Below, piece by piece: positions 24,539-33,100 of a stretch of 36,099 bases of DNA (position 1 is the first letter of the stretch; every line of letters begins with the position of its first letter). The DNA lies in NCBI GenBank assembly GCA_964346075.1, contig CAYFTH010000018.1, forward strand, positions 1 through 36,099, written 5' to 3'. The notes under the pieces were generated by a model. That model saw only the letters and a list, made by a program, of their open reading frames with translations, searched no databases and was not told the origin of the DNA. This DNA is from Brumimicrobium sp964346075 (GTDB taxonomy: Bacteria; Bacteroidota; Bacteroidia; Flavobacteriales_D; Crocinitomicaceae). A program made the translations under genes and the position numbers.

Positions 24539-25467
24539 TCAGTTGAAATATAGGGTTTCAATTTATCCAATAGCTCACCATCAATGTACGGCGATTGTAA
24601 CAATTGGTCCACCGATTCAAAGGGACCATAATTCTCTCTCAGATATATGATCGACTTTGCCATGTCTGTTGTAATATCAGGATGCACAACCAGCTCATCA
24701 CGAGGTAAGCTATTTATATTTTTTCGATTGACTTGACCAGGGTCCACATCAAGATAATTACTTAAGCTATCGAGCTTACCTGGTGTCATTTTGTATAAGT
24801 CTTTTAATTGATCTATAGCGATGATTCCCCCATACGCTTTTCTCAAGCTGATTATTTCTTCAGCGTAATATTTCCCGATACCGGGGACAGATTTTAACTC
24901 AGAAAAGGAAGCGTTATTAACTGAAACAGGAAATTGGACACTTCTTTCTTTATCCTCATTCGGAGAGGGATCAACATCTGGGGAAATCTTTTCCGCTGAG
25001 TTCTGTTTATTATTACTGGATGTATTTTTAGTTTCGGGTAAATCAATGTAAGGATATAATTTTTTATAGAGATCTTCATCAATAGCGTAAAGCTTTAAAA
25101 CATCAGATTTAGTCACCAATTCAGCTCCAGTGTTTAAATAATTCTGGATTGAATGCGCCTGTTTTTCTGTCAGACCCATCTCCATCCATTGTTGAGTTGT
25201 CAATTTATTGGGATCGAACTGCTGGTCGGGCAATTTAAATTCACGCTCACCACCAGCTTCACCCTTTTCACCAGCATTATCCTCACTTAGCGTTTTCGCT
25301 ATTGCTATTTGCCTTATTTCTGGTGATAATGAAGCCTGCTGAATATAGTTTCTATATATTCTCGGGAGAATAGCAATTAGCACGAACAGGATAAGTAGAA
25401 CAAATGCTCCATTTCTAGCCCGTTTTGAAAAAATTAACCAATCGCTATCCCAACCCGCATCAGACAA
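24535..25467 (-). CDS. ComEA-like helix-hairpin-helix protein, membrane-anchored
   Basis: This 310-residue protein has a short cytoplasmic N-terminus, one membrane helix (about 19-36), and an extracytoplasmic part with three helix-hairpin-helix-like units: about 92-145 (TEKQAHSIQNYLNTG), about 185-240 (NASFSELKSVPGIGKYYAEE) and about 250-308 (SLPRDELVVHPDITTDMAKS). The middle one is the best ComEA match. An acidic Ser/Asn-rich linker separates the first and second. ComEA proteins bind incoming DNA in natural transformation; whether this one does so is unproven, as no other competence gene is in view. It starts 6 bases after the AGCS symporter stop. Confidence 0.8.
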   Translation of the reverse strand: MSDAGWDSDWLIFSKRARNGAFVLLILFVLIAILPRIYRNYIQQASLSPEIRQIAIAKTLSEDNAGEKGEAGGEREFKLPDQQFDPNKLTTQQWMEMGLTEKQAHSIQNYLNTGAELVTKSDVLKLYAIDEDLYKKLYPYIDLPETKNTSSNNKQNSAEKISPDVDPSPNEDKERSVQFPVSVNNASFSELKSVPGIGKYYAEEIISLRKAYGGIIAIDQLKDLYKMTPGKLDSLSNYLDVDPGQVNRKNINSLPRDELVVHPDITTDMAKSIIYLRENYGPFESVDQLLQSPYIDGELLDKLKPYISTE

Positions 25468-25473
25468 AATTAA

Positions 25474-27549
25474 TTACTTGAACTTTTTGATTGCTCCTGA
25501 TTTGATTCTGGCAAAGTAATCGACCATATCGCGACGCACCTCACCAGACATAATAACCAGTCCGAGAATGTTAGGGAACGCCATACCCAAAATCATTAAG
25601 TCGGAAAAGTCAATTACGGCACCGAGTCCGATGGAAGATCCGACCACTACAAATATCAGGAAAATCAATTTGTATGTAATGGCAGCTGCCTTTGTCTCAC
25701 CGAAAACGTAAGTCCATGCTTTCAATCCATAATAGGACCAGGATATCATTGTTGAAAAGGCAAAAAGCACCACAGCAAAAGAAAGGACGTACAATGACCA
25801 GTCTCCCAGGGAGGATGAGAACGCCGCAGAAGTGAGAGCTGCACCCTCAAGGCCTTCGGGATCTTCTGCGTACCCCGTGAAAATTATCACTAATGCCGTC
25901 ATTGTACAAACAATCACTGTATCAATGAGTGGTTCCAGAAGTGCTACAGTACCTTCACTAATGGGCTCTTTTGTTCTTGCCGCTGAGTGAGCAATAGCCG
26001 CTGAACCAACACCTGCTTCATTAGAAAATGCCGCACGCTGAAAGCCCATAATTAATACGCCTATAAACCCACCGTAAATAGCCTCTGGACTAAATGCACC
26101 ATAGAATATCGTTTTAAAACCATTGCCGAGGTTGTCATAATTGAACAGAATAATTGTAATGGCAGAGATTACATAAATGGCTACCATCGATGGTACAATT
26201 TTATCCGTAACACGTGCAATACTCTTAATTCCTCCAATAATAACTATACCGACCAGGATAGCCATTATCACACCAAATATAAATCCGTAAGATTCAAAAC
26301 CTTCCCAGCCAGGGATACCTGCTAATTGATTAAAGGCTTGGTTAGCCTGGAACATGTTTCCTCCTCCAAGGGAACCTCCGACACAGAGTATAGCAAACAT
26401 AACTGCCAGCACCTTGCCCAAACCTTTAAAAAATGGTCCGCGCTTGGCCAATCCTCTGCTCAAATAATACATGGGTCCACCAAACACTTCGCCATCTTCT
26501 TTTTGGTGGCGATATTTAACACCCAGCGTACATTCCACAAATTTCGAAGCCATTCCAATCAGTCCTGCAAGAATCATCCAGAATGTAGCGCCTGGACCTC
26601 CCATACTAATAGCAATTGCTACACCAGCAATATTTCCGAGACCAACAGTCGCAGACAAAGCTGTTACCAGTGCCTGAAAGTGTGAAACTTCACCAGAATC
26701 ATCCGATGGATCATCGTATTTACCACGAACCAACGCTATAGCATGTCGAGCCCCTTTGAGCTGCACAACCCCAGTCCGCAATGTAAAAAAGAGGGCACCA
26801 CAAACGAGCCAAACAACGATTAGTGGAATACCCTGAACTTTTTGTGTAAGATTTTTAAAGTAATACGGTTGCGGCTCATCATAATGGATTTTTCCAATAA
26901 TTTTTTCGGAACGGTTACCTCTTTTGTTGGTAAAATAGACGTGATCACCTGACACTACTTTACTTCCTTTAAATTCTCCATGGTGAAGCGTACCTTTTCC
27001 CATAGCGAAGAGTGGAAACTCACGATCTCCGTCCTTCAATATGGCGATCCGTTCCTGATGCTTTACCTTTTCACCATCACCTTTGAGCCACTTTTTGATC
27101 GTGTAATCTTTTTTCTTCTGATTCAGAGCGAAAGGAGCTTTTAATTTATACTCTCCTACTTTTACGGTATCCGACCAAATATTGGAGAAAAGAATACTCT
27201 GCATAGCTGCCACAGCTGGTTTCATCGAATTATTGAAATGCTCAGGGATACTATTTGGCTGTACAATACCCTGGAGGTGAACAGTATCATCATTCGCATC
27301 CACGACATCTACAGCGATTTTCTCACCCTCTGAAAGTCCTTTAGCTACGCGATGATAAATCGATACCTCCTTCTTATTCCAAATATAACGATAAGGCTCC
27401 TTTCCTCCTTGAGGAAGAACCTCTGCAGTTACATCGTCAATTGCCGGTAACGAATCTTTAATCACAAACTCTGCACTTAATGGTTCATTCTGACCGAAAA
27501 CACTAAGTGAAAAAATAATCGTCATTGATAGTAGCAAGAACTTCATCAT
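25474..27549 (-). CDS. AGCS sodium/amino-acid symporter with large periplasmic N-terminal extension
   Basis: This 691-residue protein is far longer than the usual about 450-550 residues. Residues 1-20 look like a signal peptide (cleavage near FGQ). Residues about 25-97 resemble a SprB/PKD-type repeat (GGKEPYRYIWNKK, then VDVVDANDDTVH). Residues about 130-208 have the hammerhead plan of a biotinyl/lipoyl domain (IKKWLKGDGEKVKHQERIAIL, later VVSGDHVYFTN) without the modified lysine. The AGCS core starts at about 238 and carries ALSATVGLGNIAGVAIAISMGGPGATFWM, FGGPMYYLSRG, and FSNEAGVGSAAIAHSAA. AGCS proteins import alanine or glycine with sodium. It appears to head a unit with the ComEA-like gene, apt and acyl-CoA dehydrogenase. 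Confidence 0.9.
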   Translation of the reverse strand: MMKFLLLSMTIIFSLSVFGQNEPLSAEFVIKDSLPAIDDVTAEVLPQGGKEPYRYIWNKKEVSIYHRVAKGLSEGEKIAVDVVDANDDTVHLQGIVQPNSIPEHFNNSMKPAVAAMQSILFSNIWSDTVKVGEYKLKAPFALNQKKKDYTIKKWLKGDGEKVKHQERIAILKDGDREFPLFAMGKGTLHHGEFKGSKVVSGDHVYFTNKRGNRSEKIIGKIHYDEPQPYYFKNLTQKVQGIPLIVVWLVCGALFFTLRTGVVQLKGARHAIALVRGKYDDPSDDSGEVSHFQALVTALSATVGLGNIAGVAIAISMGGPGATFWMILAGLIGMASKFVECTLGVKYRHQKEDGEVFGGPMYYLSRGLAKRGPFFKGLGKVLAVMFAILCVGGSLGGGNMFQANQAFNQLAGIPGWEGFESYGFIFGVIMAILVGIVIIGGIKSIARVTDKIVPSMVAIYVISAITIILFNYDNLGNGFKTIFYGAFSPEAIYGGFIGVLIMGFQRAAFSNEAGVGSAAIAHSAARTKEPISEGTVALLEPLIDTVIVCTMTALVIIFTGYAEDPEGLEGAALTSAAFSSSLGDWSLYVLSFAVVLFAFSTMISWSYYGLKAWTYVFGETKAAAITYKLIFLIFVVVGSSIGLGAVIDFSDLMILGMAFPNILGLVIMSGEVRRDMVDYFARIKSGAIKKFK

Positions 27550-27635
27550 TGTTGTTTTTTAAATGTTTAAACAGTATTAGCTTTCGTTATCTGAATCGTT
27601 TGACTTAATTCGCTAAAATATAAATATTTTTGATT

Positions 27636-28526
27636 TTAGGGCTTCATAAGTGCAATGCTTTCTATGAAGGTGTGCGGTTCGTAATGGATGAGCTCGCGCG
27701 CTTTATCTATTTGAAGTCCTGAGGAAGCGGGGCGTTGCGCTTTTTGGGCTAATTCTTTTGAGGAAATGGGCTGAACATATTCTCCGGATTTCCCTAACCA
27801 AATCGCAATCTCTTTGATATATGCGTACATGGACTTTACATTTGGTCCAGCAATATTGACGATACCATTATACCTGAGCCGTCCCAGATCGAGACAACCT
27901 CTCGCCAAATCAATAGCAAAGGTGGGCGATCGGAATTGGTCGTCTACAATTGTCAACTCCTCATCATTTTTGAGTTTTTCCACCGACCAACTGAAGATAT
28001 TACCTTTGGAGAGCGACTCGCCCAAACCAAAAACTAAAGAAGTTCGTACAATAGTGTATTTCGACAACTCTTCACGTATCAACCTCTCCGCAAGTAATTT
28101 TGAATTTCCATAAACACTCAAGGGATGCGGTTCATCATCTTCTGAATACATTTCCTTTTTACCGTCAAAAATAAAATCTGTAGACAACTGAATAAAGTGT
28201 GTATCATTCGAAAATGAATTGATTGCTTCTGCTATGTTTTTGACGCCCTCAACATTTATTCGCAGACACTCAGCTTTATCTTCCTCACATTTATCCACAT
28301 GTGTCATGGCAGCTGTATTGACAATGACATCTGGTTGAAAGGACACAATTCGTTCTTTAACTTGGTTTTTATCTGTAATATCCATCATTTGAAAACGATT
28401 GGATGGACAAGAGCTGGAAACATTCGGGTTTCTTGAGGTTGCCAAATAGTCAACACCTTCTTTATTCAACAATTTAACCAGTTTTTGTCCTAAAAGCCCA
28501 TTGCTTCCAGTAATCAACATTTTCAT
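27636..28526 (-). CDS. RfbD-like NAD(P)-dependent sugar reductase (SDR)
   Basis: This 296-residue extended SDR protein has the Rossmann motif TGSNGLLGQKLV (6-17), NTAAMTHVDKCEEDK, STDFIFDGKKEMYSEDD, and the catalytic YGNSK. It resembles dTDP-4-dehydrorhamnose reductase, which makes dTDP-rhamnose for surface polysaccharide. No rfbA/B/C genes are nearby, and many Bacteroidota keep such an isolated paralogue, so the exact substrate is unsure. It is the last gene of the DUF2851-PspC-reductase run, 10 bases after the PspC gene. Confidence 0.85.
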   Translation of the reverse strand: MKMLITGSNGLLGQKLVKLLNKEGVDYLATSRNPNVSSSCPSNRFQMMDITDKNQVKERIVSFQPDVIVNTAAMTHVDKCEEDKAECLRINVEGVKNIAEAINSFSNDTHFIQLSTDFIFDGKKEMYSEDDEPHPLSVYGNSKLLAERLIREELSKYTIVRTSLVFGLGESLSKGNIFSWSVEKLKNDEELTIVDDQFRSPTFAIDLARGCLDLGRLRYNGIVNIAGPNVKSMYAYIKEIAIWLGKSGEYVQPISSKELAQKAQRPASSGLQIDKARELIHYEPHTFIESIALMKP

Positions 28527-28536
28527 AAATCTGTGC

Positions 28537-28773
28537 TTATAGTTCCCAAATTGATTTGCGTTTTCTTCTCAACTTGAAGATGTGCTTGTTTTCAAGAATC
28601 CAACCCATAGCAAGATAAATCAGCAGCGGCGATCCCAGAGCAATAAAAGAAGTATAGATAAAGAACAGCCTAACTTTAGAACTTCGAACACCCAACTTCC
28701 TGGCCCACCATTCACTCACGCCGAATGAACGCATCTCAAAAAAGAAAATTATTTTCTGAATCAACCCCCTCAT
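28537..28773 (-). CDS. PspC-domain membrane protein
   Basis: This 78-residue protein has a PspC-type core: FGVSEWWARKLGVRSSKVRL then a hydrophobic segment FIYTSFIALGSPLLIYLAMGWIL and a basic C-terminus. PspC proteins are small inner-membrane proteins linked to envelope stress in some bacteria; in Bacteroidota the role is not established. It lies 11 bases after the DUF2851 gene and 10 before the reductase, so all three are probably co-transcribed. Confidence 0.85.
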   Translation of the reverse strand: MRGLIQKIIFFFEMRSFGVSEWWARKLGVRSSKVRLFFIYTSFIALGSPLLIYLAMGWILENKHIFKLRRKRKSIWEL

Positions 28774-28784
28774 TATTCCTCTAA

Positions 28785-30053
28785 TTAATCGAGTAGCTTT
28801 CTACCCACTTCACAAGATAAACATTTTTTAAAAGTACAAAATTCGTTATTCAATTCGAGAATTCCCTGCGATTCTAATGCATTTTCTATCCTAACACCTC
28901 TTTCATGCCATTGTTTGACAATCTTGTTCTGCTCTGGACGCAAATCGATCATCACGTCGATTAATGCTTGCTCATAGGCATAATCTTGATTTAAATGCTT
29001 AAAAAAAACAAACAGAGGAGCAATTGCATTGATCATAATCCCACGAATGACACGAGGTGAGATGTTTACTGCATGACGCTTTCTACATGATCTTTCAAAG
29101 GTGAAATGTTGTTCCCAAAATGGATGTAATTCTAGTTCCCCTAATTTTTCAGCAAATCTTTTTGCGTCTGCAGCTGTTTTCAATTGAAAGTGAAACACAT
29201 CAACGGCATGAATAATTCTTATTAACTGTGCGATTTTCAATGTCGGGAAACTGTAAGGGCGCACTCCACTAAACTTCCAGGCGGACTTTTGCATTTCCAG
29301 CAAGTTATATTTTCTTTTCATGTGTTCCCAATCATTTTGTAATCTAATGATGTAAGGATGTACGTACTTCACATCAAGCAGTCCCGCAACACCAAAAAAA
29401 AGCGCTGCCAACCGATTGCTATCCCATCTTTCGCGCTGGACAATTAAGGGGTCGATTCGCTGTGCCAGTTCAAGAAAAGGTAATTTATTAACGCGACCGC
29501 CCAATGATTGGCAAAGCGCTGTAAGAATAGCAGTTTTCCTGTTTTTGCCCGCACGCTCATAAGCATTTACCAACTCCAGGCCTTTCCTTTCCAATCGCTC
29601 CAAAAACGCATTAGTGATCTGCTTGTTTAAAGATTCCTGCATATTCGCAATTCGACTTTCACAAGGCAACTTATTTTTACTTTTGAGCAACTGATAAAAC
29701 TGGTTGTAATGCTGTTTGTCAATCCTATTCTTTAAAGTTAAAGTAGGCAATTTCTGTTCTTTAACCCGAACTTCTCGATCATGTTCCAGGACAACGTGGA
29801 GCACTACATTATCGTAGGCGCGATCCAGGTGATGACGGTGGAGATACCAATCAGAAGATTTTATATGTAATTCTATATTTCCTGACCACTCAATACCCTC
29901 AATTGCTATAGTGCCATTGAAAAAGTCTGGACCTGCATCAAAATTGTGCCAACCCACATTTTTTATGGTGACACTTCGACCGTCTTCGAGTTCCAGTCCA
30001 CGAAAATCAAATCGTTTCGTTTTCCAAATATAATGGAGATATTCCTCTTTCAT
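28785..30053 (-). CDS. DUF2851 family protein
   Basis: This 422-residue soluble protein matches DUF2851, a family found mainly in Bacteroidota. Recognisable parts are the N-terminal KEEYLHYIWKTKRFD, LEDGRSVTIKNVGWHNFDAGPDF (a beta-rich region), WSGNIELHIKSSDWYLHRH, DNVVLHVVLEHD, and a C-terminal helical region ending with CTFKKCLSCEVG. The family has no established function. The NVGWHNFDAGPDF...GNIELHI...H...D...VVLHVV pattern has conserved acidic and His residues that might form a metal or nuclease-like site; that is inference. It is the first gene of a three-gene run. Confidence 0.85.
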   Translation of the reverse strand: MKEEYLHYIWKTKRFDFRGLELEDGRSVTIKNVGWHNFDAGPDFFNGTIAIEGIEWSGNIELHIKSSDWYLHRHHLDRAYDNVVLHVVLEHDREVRVKEQKLPTLTLKNRIDKQHYNQFYQLLKSKNKLPCESRIANMQESLNKQITNAFLERLERKGLELVNAYERAGKNRKTAILTALCQSLGGRVNKLPFLELAQRIDPLIVQRERWDSNRLAALFFGVAGLLDVKYVHPYIIRLQNDWEHMKRKYNLLEMQKSAWKFSGVRPYSFPTLKIAQLIRIIHAVDVFHFQLKTAADAKRFAEKLGELELHPFWEQHFTFERSCRKRHAVNISPRVIRGIMINAIAPLFVFFKHLNQDYAYEQALIDVMIDLRPEQNKIVKQWHERGVRIENALESQGILELNNEFCTFKKCLSCEVGRKLLD

Positions 30054-30087
30054 TAGGTGGTTAATTTTATAGATTCCTAGTGAAGAT

Positions 30088-30110
30088 AAAAAAAATGGAG
30101 GAAGTCTCCA
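30088..30110 (-). terminator. Intrinsic terminator after the sensor phosphatase gene
   Basis: A 5-bp stem (tggag at 30096-30100, ctcca at 30106-30110) with a 5-base loop is followed by eight T on the minus strand. The stem is short but the T-tract is long. It separates the sensor from the DUF2851 run. Confidence 0.6.
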
Positions 30111-30117
30111 ATTAAAC

Positions 30118-33100
30118 TCACGGAGATTCTTTACGACCTTTCACCCCTCTAATACCAATGACAGTGATATCATCCGTTTGCGGTTCATCTCCAATCCAAG
30201 CAGAAAGGTGCTCTCTAAAGATTTCATTTTGCTCTTGCATATCTTGAGGTGTTAGTGCATCGAGTAATGCCAAGAACTTCTTAATCGAAAGTTTTTTATT
30301 CTTTTCTCCTCCAAATTGATCGGGATAACCATCTGAGAAGAGATAGAGTGCCTGATTATTAGAAAGCGACATTTCCTGAGTCTTGTAAGAGAAATTTTCT
30401 GAGCGCGGTTCATCACCAATGTGCTTAGACTCCCCTTTAAAAACTTGAATTTTATCATTGTCTTCATCAGTCACAACAAATCGACCTCCGGCTGTTGAAT
30501 ACATGAGATTCGAAGTATGATGATCAAAAACACAGACCACAGCCTCCATTCCATCTTTAATTTGATTTTGGCCATCTCTTGGCAAGACCTGCTTTAATCG
30601 CGCATCTAATTCATTAAATATTTCTCCAGGATCTGTTATTCCTGCTTCGAGAATAATCTGATTCAGAATATTAATACCAAGCAAGGTCATAAAAGAACCG
30701 GGTACACCATGCCCTGTAGAATCAGAACAAATCAAGATGGTTTTATCATCAACTTCATTTAACCAGTAGAAGTCGCCACTCACGATATCTTTTGGTTTAA
30801 ACAAAATGAAATGTTCCTCGAAAACTCTTTCAAATTCAGAAGACCGCGGCAACATGTTAAACTGGATACGACGAGCATAATTAATAGAAGCCGTAATATC
30901 CTTATTCTGTTCTTTGATGATCGAATTGGCTCTTCTTCGCTCGGTGATATCCCGTGCTAGGCCCAAGAATCCGGTTACAATATTATCTGCTCCGGGTTTT
31001 AAAAGCGTGGTTAGGTTTTGCCCCAACCATTTTACCTTTCCATCAGGTGTTTCGATTGGAAACTCAATGTAATCATTTTTCTTTCGATCCTTAAAATTGG
31101 TCGTATAGAATTTCTGTACTCTAGAGCGGTGTTTTTCCGGAATAACTGCAGCGATTGAAGTTCCAATGAGCTCCTCGTATTTCCGATCCAAAACGTCGAG
31201 CCCTTTTTCATTTATAAACGTAAAGTTTCCGTTGGGATCCGTTTGAAAAATTAAGTCATCTGCATTGCGGACAATGAGCTCATAATAGTTTTCGAGATTA
31301 ATTTTATCCGTAACGTCCTGACCTAAAATGACGCGAACGTCACCAGAGAATTCTTTACACGACCATTGATAATAGACAATTTCATTGTTTTTCGTGAACA
31401 GGGGAGTAACGAAGATTTTGCCCTCTTCAAAATCTTCTGTGAGCTCAATATTTGAAAACTTCTTATGATTTTTAATCTCAGGTTGATGGCGATTGAGTTC
31501 CTTAATATAATGCCCTCGAAGTGATTCCTGCAGGTCCAATAACTCCTCAATATTTTCACTCGAATACGAAATCTTACCACTTCCATCAAAAGCTACAACG
31601 AGAGCATTCCCTTTATTGACAACTCCTGAAGTGAAGATCAAGCGTTCCAACGAATTGTTGCGCAGATAAGTCATGAAAATAACGAGAAAAGCAGCAACGG
31701 CAATACCTACTAAAAATAAATATTGATTGTAGATCGCACTATCTAAATAAAACACCACAGCCACACTTGCCAGCATAAGTACGAAACTAAATGCAATAGC
31801 TGATTTTAAAGAGCGAAAAACAAAGGGTGCTACATAAGCTACAACTAAAGTAGCCATAAAGTAAAAGGGGTGAATATCTGAGAGGAAAGTAAGCAAATGG
31901 TTGTATCCAAGCAATCCTAAAAAACCGAGAATCAAGAGCTCGTTCGAATAGCGCATAAACCGACGATTGAATGCGACCAATAGGAACAATACAAAAACTA
32001 CTATACCGAGGATAATCGCTGACAGATCATGAACCTGAATCGTTTCATCTAATCGCGGAGCAAAAATGTGAGCAGCCGTATTAGCAAAAGCACCAAAGAG
32101 TAAAATACTACCAGCCATTCTTCTATCCGCACCTACATCCCTGGAAAGAATAATATTTTTTTTATTGAAACTTTTGGTTCTTTCGAGTACCACAAAATTA
32201 GCGAGAATGACTAGTCCAATAACAACAATGATGAACCATTTAGATGTATAGAATGGTTCATATATTTGAAACGAAAAAGTAGAAATATCACTCACCAATT
32301 CCTCATCAACTGTTGACCGAACTTTAAACGTGTATTTCCCTTTATCTAAATTATTGAAAAACACCTCCTCCTCTGCGGACCAATCCGACCACTCGGAATT
32401 TTCTAAACCTTCCAGTTGATAGCTGTACTTAACGAAACTCGATTTAGTATTGATACTTTTGAATTGAAAAGAAAAGTTACTCTCATCCGAATTAAACACG
32501 TTTCGGCTCTTATCTAATTCATACCATTCGTAATCTTTATTCTTGATTTGTTTTATCCTTGGCGATACAGGTTTCAGGTTCTTCTTAAAATATTCAGGTC
32601 GAATCATGAAAAGCCCTTCAAGTGTACCGACAAATATAGTTCCATAACGCGTCTTAAATGAAGAACGCATGTGGGTTTCATATCCGCCAAAACCATTTTC
32701 CTGATTATAAGTACTACTCGATTTGGCATTTCCGTTAGCGTCGACACGTATAACAGTAATCCCTTTATTGGTCCCCACGATCAAATTGCCGTTACTATCT
32801 GTGTTTAGGGTGTAAATCAGAGTGGATGGCAAAAATCGCTGGGCAGTGATCGCTCTAACATCTCCTGATTTTGTAAACCCCAACAATCCCTCATCCAGGC
32901 TAAACCAAGATGTTCCAAAACTGTCTTGAGCCGAATTTCCTACATAAGCCCCCAGAGATGTTCCATTTACTTCCTGAGGCAACTTTTTGAATAACTCCGA
33001 TGAAATATCATATTCAAACACACCATTATTCGACCCAAAAAGAACCTTGGAAGAATCCGCGTTAAAAGTAGCTGTATAGAAATAAGCTGGTGCTTCACTA

